A DNA stretch of 64,000 nucleotides from JAGNRR01 sp964409905 (GTDB lineage Bacteria > Bacteroidota > Bacteroidia > Chitinophagales > Chitinophagaceae): contig CAYPET010000004.1 in the NCBI GenBank assembly GCA_964409905.1, forward strand, positions 1 through 64,000, read 5' to 3'. Positions 17,347 through 26,202 of the stretch are shown here, in pieces; within the stretch, counting starts at the first letter, position 1; every line of letters begins with the position of its first letter. The notes beneath the pieces are model-generated. The model was given only the letters and a program-made list of their open reading frames with translations, was not told the origin of the DNA and ran no database searches. Both the position numbers and the translations under genes were made by a program.

Positions 17347-18492
17347 CTAAAAACCGCCGCGCTCTAATTCTTTCAGCCACCGTTCGGGAATTTCGTTATT
17401 ACATGCTTCCAGATAGTCATCATAGGTGCAAGGTGCAAAATATCCTTCGGGCATATACATCCACCAGCGGTTTGTTTTCTTACTTTTTTTAAATAGGATG
17501 TTTTGGTCGGTAAAGGAGATGTTGTATTCCAGATACGCTTCCTGATTTTCAACGGGTGCTTCACCTATCACCTGCAACATACCATCGATATAATACCACA
17601 GCATTTGGGCAATGAGTTTTGCCGTTATATTATCCGCATCAAATTTTGGCTGATAGCCGTAGATGCCAAGTGATTTCATTTTTTGACTCATACCGGCATA
17701 GCGCGTAATACGACACATTTCGTCGCCATAGAAGCCATTGGGCGAACCTGTTCGATTGGCCGGAGCATCAGAATACCGAACGGCATTGATGTCGATACTA
17801 CACATAGCGCTGGCGCGCATCATGGGTTCAATATCATTTATTTTTTTGCGAGCTTTACCAACCCGCAGGCAATCAAACCCAAAATTGTCAAGGGTTTCTA
17901 TGACCTGCGGATTCACGTAATACGATTGAAACCCTATCAAACTGAAGTTGCGGATGAAATTTGGTGTGGTCGTCAACGCTTCGAGCAGGTGATTTTCATA
18001 TTTCAGTATGCTGCTCGAATCTATGTCGGCCAGCATATCCAATACGCACAGATCAATCACCTCGCCCTTTTGTTTAAACACTTGATACTGTTGTAAGGTG
18101 ATGTCATGCGACCCTCCCAGTATAATCACCTTTTTGTCCAAGGCATACAACTCCTCCAACACGGTTTGTAATGCGGCGTAGGTATCCTCTGGTTTTGCGC
18201 CTTCAATAATGTTGCCCAGGTCGGCAATTTTTATATCGGTATGCCAGTAGTAGGCCTGATAAAAAGCGGCTCGAATCAAATCCGGGCCATTGCTGTATTT
18301 ATTGTTTGGATATTGATTTCGAAATTCGCCACAACCTACCAACACCACATGTGCCTCGTCAATGTCAGGGTTTTCCCGTGTGGCAACGATGATATTTTTG
18401 CCAATGTGCTTCTCTGTCAGGGGCAAATCCAGCTGCGTTGCAGGATGTATAGGTGACAGGTAATGAAAAATTTCGTAGTATGATGAGTCCAT
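17347..18492 (-). CDS. Ureohydrolase-superfamily protein (formimidoylglutamase/arginase-like) with altered metal site
   Basis: About 381 residues from the ATG at 18492; a longer frame would begin with a TTG at 18519 that lies inside a perfect -7 element, so it is rejected. Superfamily landmarks are GGSHDIT (metal His), LDMLADIDS in place of DAHxDxx, and CSIDINAVRYSDAP in place of SxDxDxxDP. Thus one His ligand is Leu and one Asp is Asn. SPNGFYGDEMCRITRYAGMS is typical of a Bacteroidota subgroup often labelled formimidoylglutamase. Catalytic activity and substrate are uncertain. Transcribed toward, but separated from, the peroxidase gene by about 100 nt. Confidence 0.75.
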   Translation of the reverse strand: MDSSYYEIFHYLSPIHPATQLDLPLTEKHIGKNIIVATRENPDIDEAHVVLVGCGEFRNQYPNNKYSNGPDLIRAAFYQAYYWHTDIKIADLGNIIEGAKPEDTYAALQTVLEELYALDKKVIILGGSHDITLQQYQVFKQKGEVIDLCVLDMLADIDSSSILKYENHLLEALTTTPNFIRNFSLIGFQSYYVNPQVIETLDNFGFDCLRVGKARKKINDIEPMMRASAMCSIDINAVRYSDAPANRTGSPNGFYGDEMCRITRYAGMSQKMKSLGIYGYQPKFDADNITAKLIAQMLWYYIDGMLQVIGEAPVENQEAYLEYNISFTDQNILFKKSKKTNRWWMYMPEGYFAPCTYDDYLEACNNEIPERWLKELERGGF

Positions 18493-18516
18493 GTTTTTTA
18501 AATGTGGGCCAAGTGC

Positions 18517-18524
18517 CAAATTTA
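18517..18524 (-). promoter_or_regulatory. -7 promoter element for the ureohydrolase-like gene
   Basis: Minus strand reads TAAATTTG, a perfect TAnnTTTG, 24 nt before the ATG at 18492. It overlaps the alternative upstream TTG start and so decides the start. Confidence 0.5.
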
Positions 18525-18634
18525 TATCCTAATTTGTTCTTTCAAAGTCTTTCGCGCTGCAAATGCCACTTGTTACCAGCCACTCAATAACGTATTATTC
18601 AAATCCAAAGCGCTAATGACGCCCAAAAAGCCAT

Positions 18635-18642
18635 TACCTTTG
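18635..18642 (+). promoter_or_regulatory. -7 promoter element for the ABC-F gene
   Basis: TACCTTTG, a perfect TAnnTTTG, followed by CGC, 22 nt before the GTG at 18665. The same 11-nt string TACCTTTGCGC occurs before pdxH at 36614. Confidence 0.5.
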
Positions 18643-18664
18643 CGCATCTAAAAATTTACGTACT

Positions 18665-20272
18665 GTGTTATCAACCAACAATATATCCTTATCCTTTGGC
18701 AAGCGAACTTTATTCGACGAAGTCAACATCAACTTTACCGAGGGCAACTGCTACGGCATTATCGGTGCGAACGGTGCCGGAAAAAGTACTTTCCTCAAGA
18801 TATTGTCGGGTGATATAGAGCCGAATAAAGGCAGTGTATCCATTACTCCGGGGCAGCGTATGAGTTTTTTGCGGCAGGATCATTACGCCTTCAACGAAGA
18901 AACGGTGCTGAATACTGTGTTGATGGGCAATCGAGATTTGTTTGCCATTCAACAGGAAAAAGATGCGCTGTATATGAAAGAAGATTTCAGCGAGGCTGAT
19001 GGTATCAAGGCTGGTGAGCTGGAAGAAAAGTTTGGCGAAATGGGCGGTTACACAGCTGAGAGCGATGCGGCGCAATTATTGGTTAACCTGGGCGTGAAAG
19101 AAGAGGCGCATCACAGCCTGATGAAAGACGTGGCCGGTGAGGTAAAAATTAAGGTGTTATTGGCACAAGCACTTTTTGGCAACCCGGAAATACTATTGCT
19201 GGATGAGCCTACCAATGATATCGACCTGAAAACAGTGCGCTGGCTGGAAGATTTTCTGGCTGATTATCCGCACATTGCCATTGTGGTAAGTCACGACAGA
19301 CACTTTTTAGATACGGTGTGTACGCATGTGGCCGACGTGGATAAAGGCAAAATCAATATTTATACCGGCAACTATACTTTTTGGTATGAGAGTAGTCAGC
19401 TAGCGGCACGACAACTGACCGACAAGAATAAAAAGATGGAGGAAAAACGCAAAGACTTGCAAGACTTTATTGCCCGCTTTAGCGCAAACGCCAGTAAAAG
19501 CCGTCAAGCCACCAGCCGCAAGAAAGCATTGGAAAAATTGGTTATTGAAGATATCAAGCCAAGCAACCGCCGTTATCCGGGTATCTTTTTTACGCCCAGC
19601 CGGCAAGTGGGGAATGATATTTTAAAAGTTGAAAAACTCAGCGCCTCGGTCGATGGCGAAACCTTGTTTAGCGATGTGAGTTTTGAGATGGCTAAAAACG
19701 ATAAAATTCTATTTGTAGCCGAAGACAAGCGCGCCGTGACGGCCTTTTTCGAAATTATTAATGGCGAAATGCAAGCCGATGCCGGTACTTATACCTGGGG
19801 TACGACCATTACAACGGCCTATTTGCCGGTAAATAATGAGCAGTATTTCCAAAAGGAACTCAACTTATTAGATTGGTTGCATCAGTACGTACCCGAGGGT
19901 ACGCAAGACGTGGATGAAGATTTCCTCCGTCAGTTTTTTGGACGCATGCTCTTCCGTGGGGATGAGGTAAACAAAAAATGTACGGTGCTCAGCGGGGGCG
20001 AAAAAGTGCGTTGTATGATAAGCCGCATGATGCTCATGAACCCCAATGTAGTGATACTGGATGAACCAACCGCTCACCTTGACCTGGAGAGCATTACGGC
20101 CTTTAATAATGGATGTAAAGATTTTCCGAGCAACATCCTCATGGCTACGCATGACCAGACTTTTGCGAATACCACCTGTAACCGCGTGATAGAATTGCGC
20201 CCGGATGGCATGAGCGATAATATTGGTACTTACGAAGAATACCTTGATAAAAAGAGTGGGGTAGCGGTATAG
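18665..20272 (+). CDS. ABC-F family ATPase, YbiT-like
   Basis: A 535-residue soluble ABC-F protein with two nucleotide-binding domains and no membrane part; ABC-F proteins act on the ribosome. NBD1 (about 1-240) has an intact Walker A GANGAGKST (about 37-45) and Walker B LLLDEPTND, but its signature is DVAGEVKIK instead of LSGGQ. NBD2 (about 315-530) has an intact signature LSGGEK and Walker B VILDEPTAH, but its P-loop is replaced by VAEDKRAVTAFF. So one composite ATP site is complete and the other lacks both halves. Best overall match in memory is YbiT. GTG start. A hairpin terminator follows. Confidence 0.92.
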   Translation: MLSTNNISLSFGKRTLFDEVNINFTEGNCYGIIGANGAGKSTFLKILSGDIEPNKGSVSITPGQRMSFLRQDHYAFNEETVLNTVLMGNRDLFAIQQEKDALYMKEDFSEADGIKAGELEEKFGEMGGYTAESDAAQLLVNLGVKEEAHHSLMKDVAGEVKIKVLLAQALFGNPEILLLDEPTNDIDLKTVRWLEDFLADYPHIAIVVSHDRHFLDTVCTHVADVDKGKINIYTGNYTFWYESSQLAARQLTDKNKKMEEKRKDLQDFIARFSANASKSRQATSRKKALEKLVIEDIKPSNRRYPGIFFTPSRQVGNDILKVEKLSASVDGETLFSDVSFEMAKNDKILFVAEDKRAVTAFFEIINGEMQADAGTYTWGTTITTAYLPVNNEQYFQKELNLLDWLHQYVPEGTQDVDEDFLRQFFGRMLFRGDEVNKKCTVLSGGEKVRCMISRMMLMNPNVVILDEPTAHLDLESITAFNNGCKDFPSNILMATHDQTFANTTCNRVIELRPDGMSDNIGTYEEYLDKKSGVAV

Positions 20273-20297
20273 TTATCATACATTCAGTAAAAATTGA

Positions 20298-20327
20298 CTG
20301 CATATGCTTAGGGTATGCAGTTTTTTT
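20298..20327 (+). terminator. Rho-independent terminator after the ABC-F gene
   Basis: CTGCATA (20298-20304) pairs with TATGCAG (20314-20320) across a 9-nt loop and is followed by seven T. It sits 25 nt after the ABC-F stop and reaches the stop of the convergent membrane-protein gene. Confidence 0.8.
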
Positions 20328-20931
20328 ATATGCTCAAGCGCCAAGCGATAGCACGCAACAGCAAAAACGGCATGGCTATCACCACCGAGCCCCACACATT
20401 CTCCGGTGTGAAAACGGTGGGGTAGTTGTTCACCACAAAAAAGATGAGGATGCCGCCCAGAATAATGGCAATGTGCATCACAATCATATTGGGCGTAAAG
20501 CCCCCAAAATGCACCTGCAGGGGCTGATGGGTTTTGTGCAGGATGATGCGCTCCAGCAACACGAAGAGCAGATTAGCATTGAAGAACCAATTATGAAAAA
20601 AGAGCACTTCCATATTTTTTATGATGAGGTCGGTTTGCTTGCTATTGGCAATAAAGCCAAAAAACACCACGATGAACACCAGGTAGATACCCATTAAGAA
20701 AAAGCCGCCGAAATCTACTTTTTTTTGTGTGCTCACCACCACGGCATTGGGGTTTTGCCGCATCAGCAGGCTATCCAGCAAGATGCGCAGCAGCTCATTC
20801 CACCAGAAAAAATAGATGAGGTAAAAGACCGTTACCTGCTTGTTTAAGATAGACAAGACCGTTATCAGCAGGAAAACAAGAAAATCCCAACGCTTATAGT
20901 GGGTGAGTTGTTTGGCGAGTAGGCTGGGCAT
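20326..20931 (-). CDS. Multi-pass membrane protein (DUF6498-like)
   Basis: A 201-residue integral membrane protein with about five to six hydrophobic helices: FLVFLLITVLSILN, VFYLIYFFWWNELLRILL, FFLMGIYLVFIVVFFGFIA, NANLLFVLLERII, IVMHIAIILGGILIFFVV, and a last one at the C-terminus. FFWWNELLR resembles the DUF6498 family from memory. No enzymatic motif. The nuclease-helicase gene ends only 23 nt upstream on the same strand, so co-transcription is possible. Base composition is more GC-rich than that gene. Confidence 0.72.
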   Translation of the reverse strand: MPSLLAKQLTHYKRWDFLVFLLITVLSILNKQVTVFYLIYFFWWNELLRILLDSLLMRQNPNAVVVSTQKKVDFGGFFLMGIYLVFIVVFFGFIANSKQTDLIIKNMEVLFFHNWFFNANLLFVLLERIILHKTHQPLQVHFGGFTPNMIVMHIAIILGGILIFFVVNNYPTVFTPENVWGSVVIAMPFLLLRAIAWRLSI

Positions 20932-20954
20932 GGGGAGGGGTTATTTAGGAGTAA

Positions 20955-22937
20955 TTATATAGTACGGAATCCAATGCTTCTTAAGTAATCATATGTAGAA
21001 TTATAAAATTCTGGTTTTCTTGTATGGTCTTCTATATTTCCCTCCGGAACTACAATTACCATCCCTTGTCTTGCTCTTGTGAGTAATACCCTATATGCAT
21101 TGATTAGGTATTTTTTTCGAACATCCTTATAAATGTTTTGCCATTTGTTTCCTTTGAATGAATATGTTTTCCAACCGTTTGGTGTAAATCGTAAATCACC
21201 ATCCCAAGTCACGCACACCCAGTCTAATTCTAAACCCTGAACCTGAAATTCGGTTGCAACATCTTCTAAGAAGTAAGAAGAACGAATATCATCCTTGCCA
21301 TCTAAAAACCAATGAACATGATTAATTGGCGTTTTTACATTTATGGCTAACGGTCTTAATCGATAAGCTTGGGAAGAGACAACAATTCCATATCTTTCGC
21401 TTCCGCGAGCTTTTTCTTTGAGCCAATGCTTAGCTTTTGCAATATCCCGTGTTATTACAATAGGATATTTGTCAATCAGTTTTGAGAAAGTATTTTTTAC
21501 ATTTTCATTGATATCTAATATTTCCTTGACCAGTTTTGACAAATTTTCAGCACGAAAAGAGCGCATAGAAACCGCTAAATGAAGACTTGGATTGAATAGG
21601 ACACCATCTTTTGTAGAATTCAAATCATTAATTGCAGTTTGCGCAGCATATTCGCTATCATACAAGTTTGGTGAAATTCTTGTTTGCCAATGAGGAAATT
21701 TATTTTTTATCGCATCTAACCATGCCGATATTCCAGCCTCACCTGTGTTTATTTCCTGTCCACCACCGACTAAACAAACCATTACTGCCCAATCTTCATG
21801 TCTATCTAAGCAAGAAATTAAAAACTCTGGTTCAGAGTATTCAAAGTTATTAATCCCCTTTTTTTGCTGCATAAATTTCACCGTCTGCTGCTTATTCCAA
21901 GCTCTTTGAGCTTCATCAAATATTGCTACATGATCAAAGGGTGCTGACTTATCTCTCAGATACTCATCTCTATAATGGTGTATTATCTGTATGAAGGCCT
22001 TAACGCTTTCTCTAGCTTGTTTTTTTGTTAGTTTGTTGCCCTTGCGCTTTTCCTGAACAATTTTATCTCTTGCAAGAGCTTCTTGTAAAATATCCACGAG
22101 GGGTTTATTCCCTGAAAGAAAAACACTACTAGTTCCCTTTTCTTTGTCTATGTGTTCGGTAGCAACTTTTAATCCTACTAGTGTTTTACCAGCTCCCGGA
22201 ACGCCCGTGACAAAACAGATTATTTTTTCATGATTATTTTTTGCGTAATCAATTGTATCAGAAATATATTTTGTTGTCACGTTCAAATTGGTCGCATCCG
22301 CATCGTTTCTTGTAATTTCTGCAACATTATGGTTATTGTACAGCTTTATGGCGGCTTCAATTATTGTTGGAGTGGGCGAGTATCTACCTTCGATATATTC
22401 GGACGCATCTATTTCTGCATTTTCTTTGAAGAAGGATAGTACTTCATTGATTAAACCTCCTAAATTGGCGGAATTTGTTTTTAAAGGGTTGACTAAGTTA
22501 TCATTGTGAGATGTAGATATTATCTCTAACTGCTTATTTTTTGCTTTTGTCGCAACCAAAATTGGTACAAGTAGTAGATTATGGCTTGGCTCGTGAAAGT
22601 TTTTTAAATCCAATGCGTAATCCCAAACCTGCTCCACATGTTGATTGTAAAATTCTTTCTCACCAACCTTGAATTCGATTACAAAAACGACGTTTTTAAT
22701 TATTAATAGACAATCCACCCTTTTTCCCATCCTTGGGATAGAAAATTCAAAATATATATATCCTTCATGTTCCAGTAATATCTCTTTTAAAATTTTTATT
22801 TGAGATTCCCATGCGAATAACTCAGTATTTATATGTCCTAATCTTCCGTTTACAGAAATTTCTCCGATAATGTTCTCGGAATCTTTATTCAGAAAATCTG
22901 ATATTCTATCTCCGTAATAGTAATTAAGGACACTCAT
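20955..22937 (-). CDS. PD-(D/E)XK nuclease-DUF2075 SF1 helicase fusion protein
   Basis: A 660-residue protein. Residues about 60-115 match a PD-(D/E)XK nuclease core: E64, D75 in GKRVDCLLII, then FVIEFKVG (E88, K90) and a later VEQVWDYALDL helix. Residues about 235-655 are a superfamily 1 helicase/DUF2075 region: Walker A GVPGAGKT (245-252), Walker B HVAIFDEAQRAW (D341, E342), a motif III-like CLVGGGQEINTGE, FQVQGLELDWVCV and YRVLLTRARQGMVIVVP (motif VI). Single-protein nuclease-helicases of this plan include antiphage enzymes such as Nhi (from memory). The gene is visibly more AT-rich than lipB upstream, hinting at transfer. Defence role is inferred. Confidence 0.85.
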   Translation of the reverse strand: MSVLNYYYGDRISDFLNKDSENIIGEISVNGRLGHINTELFAWESQIKILKEILLEHEGYIYFEFSIPRMGKRVDCLLIIKNVVFVIEFKVGEKEFYNQHVEQVWDYALDLKNFHEPSHNLLLVPILVATKAKNKQLEIISTSHNDNLVNPLKTNSANLGGLINEVLSFFKENAEIDASEYIEGRYSPTPTIIEAAIKLYNNHNVAEITRNDADATNLNVTTKYISDTIDYAKNNHEKIICFVTGVPGAGKTLVGLKVATEHIDKEKGTSSVFLSGNKPLVDILQEALARDKIVQEKRKGNKLTKKQARESVKAFIQIIHHYRDEYLRDKSAPFDHVAIFDEAQRAWNKQQTVKFMQQKKGINNFEYSEPEFLISCLDRHEDWAVMVCLVGGGQEINTGEAGISAWLDAIKNKFPHWQTRISPNLYDSEYAAQTAINDLNSTKDGVLFNPSLHLAVSMRSFRAENLSKLVKEILDINENVKNTFSKLIDKYPIVITRDIAKAKHWLKEKARGSERYGIVVSSQAYRLRPLAINVKTPINHVHWFLDGKDDIRSSYFLEDVATEFQVQGLELDWVCVTWDGDLRFTPNGWKTYSFKGNKWQNIYKDVRKKYLINAYRVLLTRARQGMVIVVPEGNIEDHTRKPEFYNSTYDYLRSIGFRTI

Positions 22938-22972
22938 AGGTTAACACTTTAATTTTTTGTTGTGAGGCTGAG

Positions 22973-23002
22973 CTAAATTATCCAATGATTGCTTTAAACC
23001 AA
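22973..23002 (-). promoter_or_regulatory. Promoter for the nuclease-helicase gene
   Basis: On the minus strand TTG (23002-23000) and TAATTTAG (22980-22973, 7 of 8) are separated by 19 nt, the Bacteroidota spacing. The start codon is 35 nt downstream. The 150-nt gap to lipB holds no other gene and is strongly AT-rich. Confidence 0.4.
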
Positions 23003-23087
23003 TAATTACAAACTTTTTTCTTTCTTTCAAATCGCGAACAAAAAATTATTTACAGATTTTCATAATCATTTTCCACCTCCCTCTACC

Positions 23088-23813
23088 CTACACCAACTCC
23101 ACCCCAAACACAGCTTCAAAATGCGTTTTAATTTTCTCCTGTACTTCGGCTAGGGGGATGTGGCGGCCCAGCTCTTGCTGCAGGCTCGTCACTTGCTTAT
23201 TTTGTATGCCGCAGGGGATAATCATTTTAAAATACTCCAGGTCGGTATTTACGTTGAGGGCAAAACCATGTATGGTTATCCAGCGGCTCGTTTTTACGCC
23301 CATGGCGCAAATCTTACGGGCCTTAAAAGGGTCGGCTACGTCCAGCCATACGCCTGTTTCGCCGGCGCTGCGCTCGCACTTCAGCCCATACTCGGCCAGG
23401 GTGCGGATAATCACCTCTTCCAGATTGCGCATATACAGCACAATGTCGGGCTTCAGTAGCTCCAGGTCCAGTATGGGGTAGCCCACAATCTGCTCATGCC
23501 CATGAAAGGTAATGTCGCCGCCACGGTTAGTCTTGTAAAATTCGATGCCTTTTTCTTCCAGCACCTTATTGCCCACCAGCAGGTTTTCCATGGCGCCGCT
23601 TTTGCCCAGAGTGTATACCGGCTCGTGCTCGCACATCAAAAAATGACTTTGGGTATGGCGCAGCCGGGCATCGGTGGCTACGCCTGCTGCGGCGTCTATT
23701 TCCAGCTGCCGGTTGTGTTTTTTTACTTCCAGGTTTTCGGCCAGCAATTGCTCCTGATAATCCCAGGCGTCTTTATAACGTATCCGGCCCAAATCTTCAA
23801 AACGTACCTGCAT
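23088..23813 (-). CDS. lipB: Octanoyl-[ACP]:protein N-octanoyltransferase (lipoate biosynthesis)
   Basis: About 241 residues from the ATG at 23813 (MQVRFEDLGR). The longer frame to 23957 has a non-conserved extension overlapping the divergent small gene. LipB transfers octanoate from ACP to lipoyl domains. Motifs are NRGGDITFHGHEQIVGYPI (canonical RGGxxTxHGPGQ, here with HEQ for PGQ), KICAMGVKTSRWITIHGFALNV with the catalytic Lys, and IIPCGI with the catalytic Cys. A near-consensus -7 (GACCTTTG) ends 4 nt before the ATG. More GC-rich than the neighbouring nuclease-helicase gene. Confidence 0.95.
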   Translation of the reverse strand: MQVRFEDLGRIRYKDAWDYQEQLLAENLEVKKHNRQLEIDAAAGVATDARLRHTQSHFLMCEHEPVYTLGKSGAMENLLVGNKVLEEKGIEFYKTNRGGDITFHGHEQIVGYPILDLELLKPDIVLYMRNLEEVIIRTLAEYGLKCERSAGETGVWLDVADPFKARKICAMGVKTSRWITIHGFALNVNTDLEYFKMIIPCGIQNKQVTSLQQELGRHIPLAEVQEKIKTHFEAVFGVELV

Positions 23814-23817
23814 CGCA

Positions 23818-23825
23818 CAAAGGTC
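23818..23825 (-). promoter_or_regulatory. -7 element, leaderless promoter for lipB
   Basis: Minus strand reads GACCTTTG (7 of 8), ending exactly 4 nt before the lipB ATG. Supports 23813 as the start. Confidence 0.35.
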
Positions 23826-23869
23826 AGCATTCACCCCCCAAATTCCAAAAAGTTTCCCGAGGGCCAACT

Positions 23870-23877
23870 TACTTTTA
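23870..23877 (+). promoter_or_regulatory. -7 element for the small membrane protein gene
   Basis: TACTTTTA (7 of 8) ends 6 nt before the ATG at 23884. Confidence 0.35.
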
Positions 23878-23883
23878 CCACCT

Positions 23884-24105
23884 ATGACCAAAGACAAAGC
23901 ATACAAGCTCACCGGCCTGTGGGCGCTCTTTATGGCCCTGGTGCATACGGGGCGCAAGTACCTGAGCTACCAACAAAGTGGGCATGAAGAAATGACCGAA
24001 TGGAAGGTGCTCGGCCTCCACTTTGTGGCCACCTTTGGGCTGCTCTTGCTCATAGGCATCGTGCTGGTCTTTGTGTATTTCAATTTCATCAAAAAAGATA
24101 AGTAG
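23884..24105 (+). CDS. Small membrane protein (73 residues)
   Basis: A 73-residue protein with a short amphipathic first half containing WALFMALVHTGRKYLSY and a strong C-terminal membrane helix (VATFGLLLLIGIVLVFVYF), ending in a basic KKDK tail. Family not recognised. It is 17 nt upstream of the pseudouridine synthase gene and divergent from lipB, with a plausible -7 element just before its ATG. It probably shares a transcript with the downstream gene. Confidence 0.7.
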   Translation: MTKDKAYKLTGLWALFMALVHTGRKYLSYQQSGHEEMTEWKVLGLHFVATFGLLLLIGIVLVFVYFNFIKKDK

Positions 24106-24122
24106 TATCTTGCAGCCTGCTT

Positions 24123-25124
24123 GTGAACGAAGAAAAAAAAGAAGAACTGGTATTATTCCGCGAGTTTACTGCTGATGCGGGGCAAAAGCCTTTGCGCATC
24201 GATAAGTTTCTGGCCGATAGGCTGCTGAACATTACCCGCAGTCGGATTCAAAATGCCTGTGATAATGGCTGGATTTTGGTAGATGATCAACCCGTCAAAT
24301 CCAACCATAAGGTGAAGCCGGGCCAGCACATCAAAGTTTTTTCGGCTACCGAGCCGCCCAGCACCGAAATTGTTCCGCAGGATATTGCACTTGATATTAT
24401 CTATGAAGATGATTACGTCATGCTCATCAATAAGCCACCGGGCATGGTGGTGCATCCCGGCAATGGGAACCCTGATGGCACGCTGGTAAACGCCGTAGCT
24501 TTTCACTGGCAAAAAAGTAATGAAGAGCTTCAACGGATTGGCCTCGTGCATCGTATTGATAAATTCACTTCGGGCTTATTGCTCTTTGGTAAAGACGAAG
24601 AAAGCGTACAATTTCTGGCCAATCAGTTTAAAGAAAAAACCGCCAAGCGAAAATATGTAGCCTTAGTGTGGGGCGATGTGGATGAAGACACCGGCACCAT
24701 TGATGCGCACATTGGCCGCGACAAACGCTACCGTACCAAATACGAAATTTATCCCGAAGGTGATGAAGGCAAGGCTGCCATCACGCATTACAAAGTCATT
24801 GAGCGTTTTGGTTATACTACTTTGGTGGAGTGTGAACTGGAGACAGGGCGTACCCACCAAATTCGCGTACACATGAAATCCATTGGGCATCCCTTATTCA
24901 ACGATCAGGATTATGGGGGCGATAAAATTGTGAAAGGCACGATTTACACCAAGTACAAGCAGTTCGTGCACAATGCTTTTGCGCTCTGCCCCCGACAAGC
25001 CCTGCATGCGAAGACGCTGGGTTTTGTGCATCCACAAACTAAGCAGGAAATGCACTTTGACAGTGAGCTGCCCGAGGATATGGAGGCGGTAATTGATAAG
25101 TGGCGGCAATACATTCGGCACTAG
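24123..25124 (+). CDS. RluA-family 23S rRNA pseudouridine synthase (RluD-like)
   Basis: A 333-residue enzyme. An S4 RNA-binding domain lies at about 22-80 (RIDKFLADRLLNITRSRIQ), followed by the RluA catalytic domain with the motif VHRIDKFTSGLLLFGK carrying the catalytic Asp (D146). ECELETGRTHQIRVHMKSIGHP is the conserved late motif. S4 plus RluA and the length fit RluD, which modifies helix 69 of 23S rRNA, but the exact target is inferred. GTG start, 17 nt after the small membrane gene. Confidence 0.93.
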   Translation: MNEEKKEELVLFREFTADAGQKPLRIDKFLADRLLNITRSRIQNACDNGWILVDDQPVKSNHKVKPGQHIKVFSATEPPSTEIVPQDIALDIIYEDDYVMLINKPPGMVVHPGNGNPDGTLVNAVAFHWQKSNEELQRIGLVHRIDKFTSGLLLFGKDEESVQFLANQFKEKTAKRKYVALVWGDVDEDTGTIDAHIGRDKRYRTKYEIYPEGDEGKAAITHYKVIERFGYTTLVECELETGRTHQIRVHMKSIGHPLFNDQDYGGDKIVKGTIYTKYKQFVHNAFALCPRQALHAKTLGFVHPQTKQEMHFDSELPEDMEAVIDKWRQYIRH

Positions 25125-25209
25125 CCTTTAATGAAACTTTAAAGAAGCGTTTTTTGAAGTTGCTACTCCTGACCTTACATTCACCGTCTAAAATCAAACT
25201 ACATTAGAT

Positions 25210-26202
25210 ATGCATTACAGAAGATTAGGCGCATCCGGCCTGCAGCTATCAGTTCTTTCCTTTGGCAGCTGGGTGAGTTTTCATAAACAAATAGATGATA
25301 AAATGGCCGGCGACCTGATGGGCATGGCTTATGATGCGGGCATCAATTTTTTTGACAATGCCGAGGTGTATGCCCTGGGCGAAAGCGAGAAAATGATGGG
25401 GCGTATGTTTAAAAAGAAAAAGTGGGACCGCACATCCTATGTGCTTTCTTCCAAAGTATTTTTCGGCTGGCGTGGTAAAGAAAATAAACCCAACCAAACG
25501 GGCCTGAGCCGCAAACACATTATAGAGGCATGCCACGAAGCCTTGCAGCGCCTGCAAACAGATTATATTGATTTGTTCTATTGCCACCGACCCGATAAAA
25601 ATACCCCTATAGCCGAGACAGTCTGGGCGATGAATACGCTGATACAACAAGGTAAAATTTTGTATTGGGGCACGAGCGAATGGAGCGGCGTCGAAATCAT
25701 GGAAGCGCATCGCGTAGCCGAAAAGTATCATTTGATAGGCCCCACCATGGAGCAGCCGCAGTACAATTTGTTTGTGCGTGATAAAATTGAAAAAGAATAT
25801 CGCATGATTTACGAGACGGTTGGTTTGGGCACGACTATCTGGAGTCCACTGGCTTCGGGCTTGCTGTCGGGAAAGTACAATAGCGGTAAAATACCCAAAG
25901 GTTCGCGCTTAGGTCTCGAAGGTTTCGACTGGCTAAAAGACCAATGGATGGTGACTGACAAACTGAAGCGAGTAGAAAAGCTGGGCAAACTGGCCGAGCA
26001 GTTGGATATGAGCACAGCACGACTCAGCATTGCCTGGTGCATCAGCAATCCGCATGTGACTACCGCCATACTAGGCGCTACAAAAAAAGCACAGCTTAAA
26101 GAAAACTTGAAAGCTTTGGATGACATGGCGAAGTTGACTCCTGAGGTGCTGGAAAAAATAGACAGCATCATGCAGACCAAACCTGAGCAGCCCATGTACT
26201 AG
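25210..26202 (+). CDS. Aldo/keto reductase (potassium channel beta-subunit-like group)
   Basis: A 330-residue NADPH-dependent aldo/keto reductase. Catalytic tetrad residues visible are D49 (FFDNAEVY), Y54, K82 (LSSKVFFG) and H126 (FYCHRPD). MHYRRLGASGLQLSVLSFGSW and the late ILGATKKAQLKENLKAL are typical of the Kv-beta/YghZ-like subgroup. Substrate unknown. It has its own gap of 85 nt upstream, and its stop interlocks with the convergent membrane-protein gene through CTAG. Confidence 0.93.
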   Translation: MHYRRLGASGLQLSVLSFGSWVSFHKQIDDKMAGDLMGMAYDAGINFFDNAEVYALGESEKMMGRMFKKKKWDRTSYVLSSKVFFGWRGKENKPNQTGLSRKHIIEACHEALQRLQTDYIDLFYCHRPDKNTPIAETVWAMNTLIQQGKILYWGTSEWSGVEIMEAHRVAEKYHLIGPTMEQPQYNLFVRDKIEKEYRMIYETVGLGTTIWSPLASGLLSGKYNSGKIPKGSRLGLEGFDWLKDQWMVTDKLKRVEKLGKLAEQLDMSTARLSIAWCISNPHVTTAILGATKKAQLKENLKALDDMAKLTPEVLEKIDSIMQTKPEQPMY

